64,000 nucleotides of DNA from Pelomonas cellulosilytica (GTDB taxonomy: Bacteria > Pseudomonadota > Gammaproteobacteria > Burkholderiales > Burkholderiaceae_C). The position numbers were made by a program, and so were the translations under genes. The stretch's first letter is position 1, and each line of letters opens with the position of its first letter. Under the pieces are notes generated by a model that was not told the DNA's origin, searched no databases, and worked only from the letters and a program-made list of their open reading frames with translations. Where the stretch lies: positions 744,001 through 808,000 of the forward strand of contig NZ_JAJTWU010000001.1 in NCBI RefSeq assembly GCF_021353265.1, given 5' to 3'. Shown here one piece after another: positions 37,183 through 46,227 of this stretch.

Positions 37183-38523
37183 ATGCCAGCCACCTTCACC
37201 CCCGCCGCCACGGCGTCGGCCGGCCGCGCCGCTGCGCCGGACCACATCGAGCTCAAGCGCGTCAAGGCCATCTTCGTCGGCTCCATCGGCAACCTTGTCG
37301 AGTGGTACGACTTCTATTGCTACGCGGCCTTCTCGCTGTACTTCGCGTCGTCGTTCTTCCCGTCCAGCGACCCGGTGGCGCAATCGCTGTCCACCGCGGC
37401 CATCTTCGCGCTGGGCTTCTTCATTCGGCCCGTCGGCGGTTTGTTGTTCGGCTACATCGGCGACCGCCACGGCCGCCGTCGCGCGCTGATGCTGTCGGTG
37501 CTGCTGATGTGCGGCGGCTCGCTGATGATCGCCTGCTCGCCCACCTACGCCAGCATCGGCGTTGGCGCGCCCGTGCTGCTGCTCGTCGCACGCCTGTTGC
37601 AGGGTCTGAGCCTGGGCGGCGAGTACGGCTCCAGCGCGACATACCTGTCTGAGATGGCCACGTCCAAGCACCGCGGCTTCTACTCCAGCTTTCAGTACGT
37701 AACGCTGATCGGCGGTCAGTTGACGGCGCTCGTCGTGCTGCTGGTGCTGCAAAACTTCGTGCTCGACGCGGCCCAGCTGAAGGCCTGGGGCTGGCGCATC
37801 CCGTTCTTCATCGGCGCGGCGCTGGCCATCGTGGCGCTGATCATGCGCTCCGACCTGCCCGAGACGCAGGTGTTCGAGAAGCAGCGTGCCAACAACAAGG
37901 ATCGCATGGGCGGCTTCAAGCTGCTGATGCAGCACCCGCGCGAATGCCTCATCGTCATCGGCCTGACGATGGGCGGAACGCTGGCTTTCTACGTCTACAC
38001 GACCTACATGCAGAAGTTCCTGAAGCTGTCGGTGGGCCTGACCGATGGCCAGACGACGGCCGTCTCCGCGGCGACGCTGGTGTTCGCCGCGCTGCTGCAA
38101 CCGATCTACGGCGCACTGTCCGACCGCATCGGCCGCAAGCCGCTGCTGCTGAGCTTCGCCATCCTGGGCACGATCTTCACCGTGCCGCTGCTGACGGCCA
38201 TCCGCCACGCCCAGGGCCCTTGGGAGGCGTTCGGCCTGATCGCCTGCGCCTGGCTCATCGTCAGCGGCTACACGTCCATCAACGCGGTCGTGAAGGCCGA
38301 GCTGTTCCCCGCCTCCATCCGTGCCACCGGCGTGGGCGTGCCCTATGCCATCGCGGTGTCGGTGTTCGGCGGCAGCGCCGAATACATCGCGCTGTGGTTC
38401 AAGCAGCAGGGCATGGAGAGCGGCTTCTATTGGTACGCTACCGCGGTGATCGCCTGCTCGCTGCTCGTCTACCTGCTGATGCGCGACACGCGCAAGCATT
38501 CCCGCATCGATGCTGAAACCTGA
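37183..38523 (+). CDS. MFS metabolite:H+ symporter (KgtP-like)
   Basis: A 446-residue transporter of the MHS subfamily (2-oxoglutarate, citrate, dicarboxylates). Twelve helices are predicted. Subfamily features are GNLVEWYDFYCYAAFSLYFA in helix 1, RPVGGLLFGYIGDRHGRRRAL (motif A), RLLQGLSLGGEYGSSATYLSE, and GALSDRIGRKPLLL. It most resembles KgtP in length and motifs. ATG 37183 has AGGAGA seven bases upstream. A sigma-54 promoter and twin dyads precede it, and a DctB/DctD-like pair follows, so it is likely induced by external dicarboxylate or 2-oxoglutarate. Exact substrate is inference. Confidence 0.88.
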   Translation: MPATFTPAATASAGRAAAPDHIELKRVKAIFVGSIGNLVEWYDFYCYAAFSLYFASSFFPSSDPVAQSLSTAAIFALGFFIRPVGGLLFGYIGDRHGRRRALMLSVLLMCGGSLMIACSPTYASIGVGAPVLLLVARLLQGLSLGGEYGSSATYLSEMATSKHRGFYSSFQYVTLIGGQLTALVVLLVLQNFVLDAAQLKAWGWRIPFFIGAALAIVALIMRSDLPETQVFEKQRANNKDRMGGFKLLMQHPRECLIVIGLTMGGTLAFYVYTTYMQKFLKLSVGLTDGQTTAVSAATLVFAALLQPIYGALSDRIGRKPLLLSFAILGTIFTVPLLTAIRHAQGPWEAFGLIACAWLIVSGYTSINAVVKAELFPASIRATGVGVPYAIAVSVFGGSAEYIALWFKQQGMESGFYWYATAVIACSLLVYLLMRDTRKHSRIDAET

Positions 38524-38591
38524 GGCCCCGGGCCCGGCGGACACGCGGGCCCGTTACGAACGACCCGGCGCCGACCCCAGGGCGCCGCGGC

Positions 38592-40430
38592 ATGCGTGAG
38601 GCCATGACGGCCCCCGGCTGGCGCCGCAGCGTGGCGCTGCTGGTGCTGGCCACGCTCGGCGGTCTGGCCGTAGCCTGGGGCGCCTGGCGACTGTCGCTGG
38701 ATGCCGCGCTCGCGCAGACGCATGATGACGCCCGGCGCCATCTGCGCTTCGTCGCGCACGAGCTGACCGGCGCGCTCGACAAGTACGAGGCGCTGCCGCA
38801 GGTGCTGGCCCGTCACCCGGCGCTGGCCGGCCTGCTCGCCGAACCGCGTTCGGCCGCGCGTGTCGCCGAGGTCAACGCGCTGCTGGAGGCGGTGGCGCGG
38901 GATGCGGCGGCGGCGGCCATCTTCCTCGTCGATGCGCAGGGGCTGACGCTGGCCTCCAGCAACTGGCGCGACGCACAGACCTTCGTCGGCCAGAGCTACG
39001 CCTACCGGCCTTACTTCCATGACGCGATGACCAGCGGCAGCGGCCACTTCTACGCGCGCGGCTCGACGACCGGCACGCCAGGCTACTTCATTGCCCACCG
39101 ACTGCGCGGGGCGGCCACCGGCGTCGTCGTGCTGAAGGCGTCGCTTGACGAGATGGAGGCCAACTGGGCGCGCAGCGCCGGTGAGCTGATGCTGGCCGAT
39201 GCCAAGGGTGTCGTCTTCCTCGCCAGCCGGCCGGATTGGAAGTACCGCACGCTGGCGCCGCTGCCGGCCGCTGCCCGCGCCGAACTCCAGGCTACGCAGC
39301 AGTACGGCGACCTGCCGCTGGCACCGCTGGCGCGCTCGCCGTCCCGGGCGTCCAGCGCGTGGCGTGTCGAGCGCGTCGGCACGGCCGCTGCGCCGCTGCG
39401 GGCGCTGGTGACGGAGCAGGCCGTCGACCGCGGCAGCTGGACGTTGCTGTCGCTGACCGAGATCCATGGTGCCGAGCAGATAGCCGCCGGCCGTGCCTGG
39501 GCCGCTGCGCTGGCCTGGGTGTCGCTGCTGCTGGCGTTGGCCTATTGGCAACTGCGCCGCCGCCGCGCCCGCGAGCGCCTGGCCGCGCAGGGCGAGCTGC
39601 GTGCCGCGCACGACAGCCTGGAGGCCCGAATCGCCGAGCGCACACGCGAGCTGCAGGCCCGCGTGGACGAGCTGCACCGCACCGAGCGCGCATTGCGCGC
39701 GACGCAGGACGATCTCGTGCAGGCCGGCAAGCTGGCCGTCCTGGGCCAGATGGCGGCCAGCATCACGCACGAGATCAACCAGCCGCTGGCGGCGCTGCGC
39801 GCGCTCAACGACAACGCCCGCGTCTTCCTGCAGCGCGGCATGCAGCAGGACGCCGAGGGCAACCTCGCGGCCATCGACCAGCTGACGCAGCGCATCGCCG
39901 CCATCGTCGCGCAGCTCAAGGGCTTTGCCCGGCGCGACGAACTGCGCGTGCAGCCCGTGCCGGTCGCCGCAGCGTTCCAGGCAGCCGTCGCGCTCGTCGG
40001 CGCCGACGCCCGCCGCCAGCGCGTCGTGCTTGCCTGCCCGCCGGTGCCCGAGGGTCTGGCGGTGCTGGGCCAGCAGGTGCGCATCGAGCAAGTGCTTGTC
40101 AACCTGCTGCGCAACGGCATCGACGCCAGCGCCGAGCGCGGCGGCGGCACGGTGACGCTCAGCGCCGAGGTGGTCGGCGGCGACGCGCTGCTGCGGGTGA
40201 CCGACGAGGGCCCGGGCCTTAGCGACGAGGTGCAGGCCCGGCTGTTCGAGCCCTTCTTCACGACCAAGCGGCGGGGCGACGGCCTGGGTCTGGGGCTGTC
40301 CATCTCGGCGTCGATCGCGAATGCGCTGGGCGGTTCACTGCAGGGCGCCAACCGACAGCCCTCCGAAGGGGGCGGCGCCCAGTTCACGCTGCGGCTGCCG
40401 ATCACACAATCCGTCCATGACCCGCGCTGA
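38592..40430 (+). CDS. Sensor histidine kinase, DctB-like
   Basis: A 612-residue inner-membrane kinase. Helix 1 (VALLVLATLGGLAVAWGAW) and helix 2 (~300-320, AAALAWVSLLLALAYWQL) enclose a ~270-residue periplasmic PDC/Cache sensor with the DctB-like FVGQSYAYRPYFHDAM and GYFIAHRL segments. A coiled coil follows, then the HisKA box ASITHEINQPLAALRA with the phosphorylated His, and an HATPase_c domain with N box NLLRNGIDAS and DEGPGL and GDGLGLGLSI. No HAMP or PAS domain is evident. Its stop overlaps the response regulator start by 14 bases. Family members sense C4-dicarboxylates. Confidence 0.9.
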   Translation: MREAMTAPGWRRSVALLVLATLGGLAVAWGAWRLSLDAALAQTHDDARRHLRFVAHELTGALDKYEALPQVLARHPALAGLLAEPRSAARVAEVNALLEAVARDAAAAAIFLVDAQGLTLASSNWRDAQTFVGQSYAYRPYFHDAMTSGSGHFYARGSTTGTPGYFIAHRLRGAATGVVVLKASLDEMEANWARSAGELMLADAKGVVFLASRPDWKYRTLAPLPAAARAELQATQQYGDLPLAPLARSPSRASSAWRVERVGTAAAPLRALVTEQAVDRGSWTLLSLTEIHGAEQIAAGRAWAAALAWVSLLLALAYWQLRRRRARERLAAQGELRAAHDSLEARIAERTRELQARVDELHRTERALRATQDDLVQAGKLAVLGQMAASITHEINQPLAALRALNDNARVFLQRGMQQDAEGNLAAIDQLTQRIAAIVAQLKGFARRDELRVQPVPVAAAFQAAVALVGADARRQRVVLACPPVPEGLAVLGQQVRIEQVLVNLLRNGIDASAERGGGTVTLSAEVVGGDALLRVTDEGPGLSDEVQARLFEPFFTTKRRGDGLGLGLSISASIANALGGSLQGANRQPSEGGGAQFTLRLPITQSVHDPR

Positions 40431-41790
40431 CCCCACCGATGTGCTGCTCGTCGAGGACGATGAGCATGTGCGCCTCGCCACTACGCAGAGCCTGACGCTC
40501 GCCGGCCTGCGCACGCAGGGCGTCGAGTCGGCCGAGGCGGCGCGCGCGTGGCTGCAGCCGGGCTTTACCGGCGTCGTCGTCTGCGACGTGCGGCTGCCCG
40601 GCGACAGCGGCCTCGTGCTGCTGCAGGGCCTGCGCGAGCAGGACCCCGAACTGCCCGTCATCCTCGTCACCGGCCATGGCGACATCGGCATGGCGGTGGA
40701 GGCGATGCGCGACGGCGCCTGGGACTTCATCGAGAAGCCGTTCGCGGCCGAGCACCTCGTCGAGGTCGTGCGCCGCGCGCTGGCGCAGCGGCGGCTCGTC
40801 ATCGAGAACCGTCGGCTCAAGGCGCAGCTGGACGACCAGCGCGGCGCCGGCCCGGCCAGCGGTCTGCTGGGCGCCAGCGCGGCGATGGAGCAGGTGCGCA
40901 CGCTGATCGGCACGCTCGGCGCGGCGCGCGTGGACGTGCTCATCCATGGCGAGACCGGCTCCGGCAAGGAGGTCGTCGCCCGGACGCTGCATGCGGCCGG
41001 CGGCGGGCGCGGCGCGTTCGTCGCCATCAACTGCGGCGCGCTGCCAGAGAGCGTGTTCGAGTCCGAGATCTTCGGCGCCGAGGCCGGCGCCTACACGGGC
41101 GCCAACAAGCGCCGTATCGGCAAGCTGGAGTTCGCAGGCGAGGGCACCGTCTTCCTCGACGAGATCGAGTCCATGCCGCTGGCGCTGCAGGTCAAGATGC
41201 TGCGCGTGCTGCAGGAGCGCACCGTCGAGCGGCTGGGCGCCAACACGGCCGTGCCGCTGGCCTGCCGCGTCGTCGCGGCGACCAAGGTGGACCTGCTCGC
41301 GCTGGCGGCCGAGGGCAAGTTCCGCGAAGACTTGTTCTACAGGCTCGACGTGGCCAGCATCGCGCTGCCGCCGCTGCGCCAGCGCCGCGAGGACATCCCG
41401 CTGCTGCTCAGCCACTTCTGCGCCCAGGCCGCTGAGCGCCTGCAGCGGCCGGCGCCGGCATGGACACCCGTGCAGATGGCCGCCTGGCAGGCCCGCGACT
41501 GGCCGGGCAACGTGCGGGAGCTGCGCAACTTCGCGGAGCGGTGGGTGCTTGGCCTCGTCAACGAGGCGCCGCCTGCCGCGATGCCCATCGCCAGCCAGCC
41601 GGCCGCGCTGCCGCAGCTGCCGCTGGACGAAGCCCTCGCCGACATGGAGCGGCGCTGGGTGATGCAGGCGCTCTTCGAGTGCGGCGGCAACATCGCCAAG
41701 GCCGGCGAGCGGCTGGGCCTGGCTCGCAAGACGCTGCACGACCGCATCCGCCGTCTGGGCCTGGACGCCGACGCCTACCGCAGCGGGTGA
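40417..41790 (+). CDS. Sigma-54 response regulator, DctD-like
   Basis: A 457-residue NtrC-family regulator: receiver (~8-120, phospho-acceptor Asp in VVCDVRLPGDSG, Lys in IEKPF), AAA+ domain (~150-385) with Walker A GETGSGKE at ~178, the sigma-54 contact loop as GAYTGA instead of the commoner GAFTGA, DEIESMPLALQVKMLRVLQER typical of DctD, and a Fis-type helix-turn-helix at the C terminus (GNIAKAGERLGLARKTLHDRIRRL). It starts inside the end of the kinase gene. The expected target is the RpoN promoter at 37110 with its two upstream dyads. Confidence 0.92.
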   Translation: MTRADPTDVLLVEDDEHVRLATTQSLTLAGLRTQGVESAEAARAWLQPGFTGVVVCDVRLPGDSGLVLLQGLREQDPELPVILVTGHGDIGMAVEAMRDGAWDFIEKPFAAEHLVEVVRRALAQRRLVIENRRLKAQLDDQRGAGPASGLLGASAAMEQVRTLIGTLGAARVDVLIHGETGSGKEVVARTLHAAGGGRGAFVAINCGALPESVFESEIFGAEAGAYTGANKRRIGKLEFAGEGTVFLDEIESMPLALQVKMLRVLQERTVERLGANTAVPLACRVVAATKVDLLALAAEGKFREDLFYRLDVASIALPPLRQRREDIPLLLSHFCAQAAERLQRPAPAWTPVQMAAWQARDWPGNVRELRNFAERWVLGLVNEAPPAAMPIASQPAALPQLPLDEALADMERRWVMQALFECGGNIAKAGERLGLARKTLHDRIRRLGLDADAYRSG

Positions 41791-42030
41791 GCCGCAGGGG
41801 TGGCGCGCTCGCCAACTGCAGGGCGTCCTCGGCGAGACGCTGCTTGACTTGTGCGCAGAGCAGATCGAAGAAGGTGCTGGCCACGCTGGCGTGAGCCTGC
41901 TCGCCGGCGAGGATCTGGCTGTAGCCGCTGGGCTGCCGGCTCAGCTCGTCCACGCAGCACAGCGCGGCGCCGACCAGGAGACCTGAGCGGCGACAAGCAG
42001 CGTGAGCAGGGCGACGAACCAGCGGCGCAT
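41791..42030 (-). pseudogene. Possible frameshifted small secreted protein gene
   Basis: From ATG 42030 the minus strand encodes a signal-peptide-like start (MRRWFVALLTLLVAAQVSWS), but the frame ends after 29 codons. In the next frame, from about 41975, a protein-like sequence follows (LCCVDELSRQPSGYSQI, ASTFFDLLCAQVKQRLAEDA) that runs to the end of the DctD-like gene. A single indel would join the two into an ~85-residue exported protein. No family is recognised. It may be a decayed gene or a short real peptide. It is 32 bases downstream of the chalcone-isomerase-like gene. Confidence 0.3.
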
Positions 42031-42062
42031 GGTGGCGGATTCGAGGAACGTGCGGGGGGCGC

Positions 42063-42662
42063 TCAGTCCTTGCCGCCGTCCAGCAGGGCGTCGCGCAGCT
42101 TCTCGTCGGCTGGCGAATCTCCGAACCAGATGCGCAGCACCAGCGTGAAGAACTCGTCGTCGCCCACCGGCTCGCCCTGGGGCTGGCCCTGGATGTAGAA
42201 CTGCGTGCCCTTGCCGGGCACGAAGTCCATCGCGAACGTGTCACCGGCCACGAGCTTGGTCTTGCCCGAGAAGATGTCGATGAGCCGTGTGCTCGACAGC
42301 GTGTGCCGCGTCATCTGTGCGGGGGGCGTGTTGTCGCTCATGCCGCGCAGGAAGAGGCGACCGAGTTCGGTGCCGGGCAGGTCGCGCAGCGCGATGAACT
42401 GCAAGCGTTTGGGGCCGGGCAGCGCGAGCAGTTCCGCTGCGGTGCTGACGCGCTTGGTCGTGTAGAGGCCCATGTCGTAGGCCTTGAAGACGATACGCAC
42501 GCGGGTGCCCTTGCCGTTGAGCAGCAGGGCGCTGCCGCCCAGCTGGGCCGTGGGCTCGAACTTGTGCACGGTGGGGGCTGCCGCGGCTTGCAGGCACAGC
42601 GTGGCGGCAGCGATGCAGGCGGCCCGGCGGGCCCGCACGGCCAGGGTGGAAAGCGGTGTCAT
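42063..42662 (-). CDS. Secreted chalcone-isomerase-like protein
   Basis: A 199-residue exported protein of the bacterial chalcone-isomerase-like family. After a signal peptide (ACIAAATLCLQAAAAP) it has GSALLLNGKGTRVRIVFKAYDMGLYTTKR, a very conserved opening, then ALPGPKRLQFIALRDL, SGKTKLVAGDTFAMDFVPGKGT and FFTLVLRIWFGDSPADEKLRDALL. Bacterial members lack shown flavonoid activity and probably bind fatty-acid-like ligands in the periplasm. Start ATG 42662. The RlmN-family gene lies 102 bases upstream on the same strand. Confidence 0.85.
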   Translation of the reverse strand: MTPLSTLAVRARRAACIAAATLCLQAAAAPTVHKFEPTAQLGGSALLLNGKGTRVRIVFKAYDMGLYTTKRVSTAAELLALPGPKRLQFIALRDLPGTELGRLFLRGMSDNTPPAQMTRHTLSSTRLIDIFSGKTKLVAGDTFAMDFVPGKGTQFYIQGQPQGEPVGDDEFFTLVLRIWFGDSPADEKLRDALLDGGKD

Positions 42663-42764
42663 GTCGTCGTCTCTTCCAGTGGGGAGCGCCGTCTTCGCGC
42701 GGCGCCGCCATTCTGCTTGCGTGCCACCGCCTCGAAGGCTGGATTGCCGCTGTGAGACATGAAG

Positions 42765-43814
42765 TTACGCGTGAATCCTCACCACACGCACCGGCCGGCC
42801 GACGGCCTCGCGGGCGCGCAGCTGGCCACAGCCGCCGTCGACATCTTGGCCGGCGGAGTCGCGCAGCTTGGTCAGCACGCCGCGGCGGCTCAACTCGGCG
42901 GCGATCGCGCGGGCCCGCTCCCAGTCCGGCCGCTTGAACGGCAGGCCCGGCGCGCTGTTGAACGGGATCATGTTCAGCAGCCCATAGCGGCCCTGCAACA
43001 GCGCCACGATACCGTCCAGCTCCTCGGGGCCGTCGTTGACGCCGTCCAGCAGCGTCCACTGGTACTGCACCGGGTAGCCGCTGGCGCGGGCGTAGGCGTC
43101 GGCAGCATCGACGAGCTGCTGCGGCGTGAGCCGTGGCGCCCGCGGCAGCAGGTCGGCGCGCTTGGCCGCATCGGTCGTGTGCAGCGACAGCGCCAGTGCC
43201 GGCTTCACGGCGGCGGTGTTCAGCACGGCGAACGCGCGCTCGTCGCCGACGGTCGAGAACACGAGCTGCTTGTGCGCGAAGCCGCCCTCGCGGCCCAGCA
43301 GCTCGATGGCGTCCAGCACGTTGGCGAGGTTGTGCGACGGCTCGCCCATGCCCATGAAAACGACCTTCTTCAGCTTCGGGTTCTTGCGCCGCGCCAGCAC
43401 GACCTGCGCGACGATCTCCGCGCTTCCAACCTGGCGGATCAGGCCCTCGGTGCCGGTCATGCAGAAGCGGCAGCCCACCGCGCAGCCGACCTGACTGGAC
43501 ACGCAGACCCCGTCGCGCGGCAGCAGCACGCTTTCCACCGTCTGGCCGTCCTGCAGCCCCAGCAGCAGCCTGGCCGACTGGCCGTCGCTGCCGGCATGTT
43601 CGCTGCGCACCGCGATGAGGCCGTCCAGTTCAGCCATCAGCGCGGGCAGCGCATCCATCAGCGCTTTCGGCAGCCACCCCTGCAGCGGCTGTCTGCCGGC
43701 GTCCATCGGCAGATGCTGCACCCAATGGCGCAGCACGCGGCTTTCGTGGGCGGGGTTGGCGCCGAGCGCGCGCAGGCGGTCACGGAGGTCGGAGATCAGC
43801 ATGGGAGCCAGCAT
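42765..43814 (-). CDS. Radical SAM protein of the RlmN/Cfr family
   Basis: A ~349-residue radical SAM enzyme. The cluster motif CxxxCxxC is CAVGCRFC, preceded by GVCVSSQVG, and followed by KKVVFMGMGEPSHNLANVLDAI and LSLHTTDAAKR, all RlmN-family signatures. The terminal GGCGQLR carries the family's methyl-carrying Cys region. Orthodox RlmN makes m2A2503 in 23S rRNA and m2A37 in tRNA, but this protein differs from canonical RlmN at its N terminus and is probably a paralogue, so I leave the symbol blank. Starts at 43814 and 43802 are both possible. Confidence 0.85.
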   Translation of the reverse strand: MLAPMLISDLRDRLRALGANPAHESRVLRHWVQHLPMDAGRQPLQGWLPKALMDALPALMAELDGLIAVRSEHAGSDGQSARLLLGLQDGQTVESVLLPRDGVCVSSQVGCAVGCRFCMTGTEGLIRQVGSAEIVAQVVLARRKNPKLKKVVFMGMGEPSHNLANVLDAIELLGREGGFAHKQLVFSTVGDERAFAVLNTAAVKPALALSLHTTDAAKRADLLPRAPRLTPQQLVDAADAYARASGYPVQYQWTLLDGVNDGPEELDGIVALLQGRYGLLNMIPFNSAPGLPFKRPDWERARAIAAELSRRGVLTKLRDSAGQDVDGGCGQLRAREAVGRPVRVVRIHA

Positions 43815-43914
43815 TGTCCCCGACGTGCCCTCGGCAGCGTGATGTTGACCAATGTCATCGGCGCGGACAGCGGCAGCCCCTAAGCTGGCGGGCTTTGCAG
43901 TTTTGGCCGTACCG

Positions 43915-45432
43915 ATGTCCATTTCCTCCCGTATCCAGCATGAAGGCCTGCGCCAGCGCGTGATGACCGCCGAGGCCGCCGCGGCGTTGGTGCCCGCCGG
44001 TGCCCACGTGGGCATGAGTGGTTTCACCGGCGCGGGTTATCCCAAGGCCGTGCCGCAGGCGCTGGCGGAGCGCATCGGCCGCCTCAACGCGCAGGGCCAG
44101 AGTTTCCGCATCGGGCTTTGGACCGGCGCGTCCACGGCCCCAGAACTCGATGGCGCGCTGGCCAAGGTCAACGGCGTCGAGCTACGCATGCCTTACCAAA
44201 GCGACCCGCAGGGCCGGGCGCGCATCAATCTCGGCGAGATGGAGTACACCGACATCCACCTCAGCCATGTGGCCCAGTACGTGTGGTTCGGCTTCTTCGG
44301 CAAGCTCGATGTCGCCGTCATCGAGGTGGCCGGAATCCTGCCGGACGGGCGGCTGATCCCGTCCACGTCGGTGGGCAACAACAAGACGTGGCTGGACCAG
44401 GCCGACCGCATCATCCTGGAGGTGAACCGTCGCGTGCCGGCCGGGCTGGAGGGCATGCACGACATCTACTACGGCACCGCGCTGCCGCCGCACCGCAAGC
44501 CCATCCCGATGACCGCACCGGACCAGCGCATTGGGGAGCCCTACCTGCGCTGCGACCTGGACAAGGTGGTCGCCGTCGTCGAGACCGACCAGCCCGACCG
44601 CAACAGCGCGTTCAATGCGCCGGATGCCGTGTCCCAGGCCATTGCCGGCCACCTGGTGGAGTTCCTGTCGCACGAGGTTTCGCGCGGCCGGCTGTCGCCA
44701 CAGTTGCTGCCGCTGCAGTCCGGCGTGGGCAACATCGCCAACGCGGTGCTGGCCGGCTTGAACGACGGCCCCTTCGAGAAGCTCAGCGCCTTCACTGAGG
44801 TGTTGCAGGACGGCATGCTGGACATGCTCGCCAGCGGCAAGCTGAGCCATGCCTCGGCGACGGCGTTGTCGCTCAGCCCGGCGGCGCAGGCGCGCTTCGA
44901 GCGCGAGCTGGACTTCTACCGCCAGCGCATCGTGCTGCGGCCGCAGGAGATCAGCAACCACCCGGAGCTGATCCGGCGCCTGGGCCTGATCGCGATGAAC
45001 GCCATGATCGAGTGCGACATCTACGGCAACGTGAACTCCACGCACGTGATGGGCTCCAGCATCATGAACGGCATCGGTGGCTCAGGCGACTTCGCGCGCA
45101 ATGCCTACCTGTCCATCTTCATGACGCCGTCGGTCGCCAAGGGCGGTGCCATCTCGTGCATCGTGCCCATGGTCAGCCATGTGGACCACACCGAGCACGA
45201 CGTGCAGATCATCGTTACCGAGCAAGGCCTGGCGGACCTGCGCGGCCTGTCGCCCAAGGAGCGGGCCCGGCTGCTCATTGAGCGCTGCGCCCACCCCGAC
45301 TACCGGCCGCTGCTGCGCGACTACTTCGACCGTGCCTGCCGCGACGCGCCCGGCAAGCACACGCCGCACCTGCTGGGCGAGGCCTTTTCCTGGCACCTGC
45401 GCTACCTGCAGCAAGGGCGCATGCTGCCGTGA
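43915..45432 (+). CDS. Acetyl-CoA hydrolase/transferase family protein (succinate CoA-transferase-like)
   Basis: A 505-residue CoA-transferase family I protein of the Ach1/Cat1/ScpC type. It has MSGFTGAGYPKAVPQALAER at the start, SQAIAGHLVEFLSHEV, SGVGNIANAVLAGL, the catalytic Glu region SAFTEVLQDGML, and the signature NGIGGSGDFARNAYLSIF near residue 390. These enzymes swap CoA between acetate and succinate or propionate, or slowly hydrolyse acetyl-CoA. Start ATG 43915. The reading frame extends 21 codons further upstream, which is unlikely to be coding. It is 36 bases upstream of ispD, possibly co-transcribed. Confidence 0.88.
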   Translation: MSISSRIQHEGLRQRVMTAEAAAALVPAGAHVGMSGFTGAGYPKAVPQALAERIGRLNAQGQSFRIGLWTGASTAPELDGALAKVNGVELRMPYQSDPQGRARINLGEMEYTDIHLSHVAQYVWFGFFGKLDVAVIEVAGILPDGRLIPSTSVGNNKTWLDQADRIILEVNRRVPAGLEGMHDIYYGTALPPHRKPIPMTAPDQRIGEPYLRCDLDKVVAVVETDQPDRNSAFNAPDAVSQAIAGHLVEFLSHEVSRGRLSPQLLPLQSGVGNIANAVLAGLNDGPFEKLSAFTEVLQDGMLDMLASGKLSHASATALSLSPAAQARFERELDFYRQRIVLRPQEISNHPELIRRLGLIAMNAMIECDIYGNVNSTHVMGSSIMNGIGGSGDFARNAYLSIFMTPSVAKGGAISCIVPMVSHVDHTEHDVQIIVTEQGLADLRGLSPKERARLLIERCAHPDYRPLLRDYFDRACRDAPGKHTPHLLGEAFSWHLRYLQQGRMLP

Positions 45433-45468
45433 TGTGGCTGCCGAAAGCGGCGCTGCTCTAATGCTGGC

Positions 45469-46170
45469 ATGACATCTTCCGCGCACGTTCCGCGCCTGTT
45501 TGCCCTCGTTCCCGCCGCCGGCATCGGCGAGCGCGCCGGTGCTGCCGGCCCCAAGCAATACGTCGACATTGGCGGCCTGCCGATGCTGGCTCACACGCTG
45601 GCCGCGCTGGCCGCGGTGCCGCGCATCGCACAAACGCTGGTGGTGCTGTCACCGGCTGATGACCGCTTCGAGGCGGCGCTGCCTGGCTGCACCGCGTGGG
45701 TCGCTCGCGTGGGCGGCGCCAGCCGCGCGGAGAGCGTGCTGGGCGGCCTGGCCGAGTTGCGCCGCCGCGGCGCGACTGACGATGACTGGGTGCTGGTCCA
45801 CGACGCGGCGCGCTGCCTGCTGCGCCCCGAGTGGGTCGATGCGCTGATCGACGCCTGCGAGCACGACGATGTGGGCGGCCTGTTGGCTCAGCCGGTGGCC
45901 GACACACTGAAGGCTGGCGATGCCGACAGCCGCGTCTCGGCCACCGTGGACCGCCGCGACAAGTGGGCTGCGCAGACGCCGCAGATGTTCCGCCTCGGGC
46001 GGGTCGAACGCGCGCTGCAGGCCATGGGCGCGGCCGCCACCGACGAAGCCAGCGCCGTCGAGGCGCTGGGACTCCGGCCGCGGCTCGTGCGGGCCTCCAT
46101 GGAGAACTTCAAGGTCACTTGGCCGGAGGACTTCACGCTCGCCAACAGGCTGCTGGCGGCCCGCCGTTGA
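45469..46170 (+). CDS. ispD: 2-C-methyl-D-erythritol 4-phosphate cytidylyltransferase
   Basis: IspD, 233 residues, third step of the MEP isoprenoid pathway: CTP plus methylerythritol 4-phosphate gives CDP-ME. The N-terminal nucleotide loop is FALVPAAGIGERAGAAGPKQYV, followed by GGASRAESVLGGL, DWVLVHDAARCLL and KWAAQTPQMFRLGRVERAL, all diagnostic. Start ATG 45469. In relatives ispF usually follows directly; here ispF is about 4.9 kb away, with two binding-protein genes, a patatin gene and a group II intron remnant between them. Confidence 0.95.
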   Translation: MTSSAHVPRLFALVPAAGIGERAGAAGPKQYVDIGGLPMLAHTLAALAAVPRIAQTLVVLSPADDRFEAALPGCTAWVARVGGASRAESVLGGLAELRRRGATDDDWVLVHDAARCLLRPEWVDALIDACEHDDVGGLLAQPVADTLKAGDADSRVSATVDRRDKWAAQTPQMFRLGRVERALQAMGAAATDEASAVEALGLRPRLVRASMENFKVTWPEDFTLANRLLAARR

Positions 46171-46227
46171 CTAGGGCGCCGGCTCGGTGAGCTAATGGAC
46201 CGTACAAAACAACGAACGGAGACGGCC

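Noticed and set aside
38521-38591. GGGCCC repeats after the MHS transporter as a terminator
   Set aside because: The stem is possible but there is no T run and the kinase gene follows at once; read-through is more likely.
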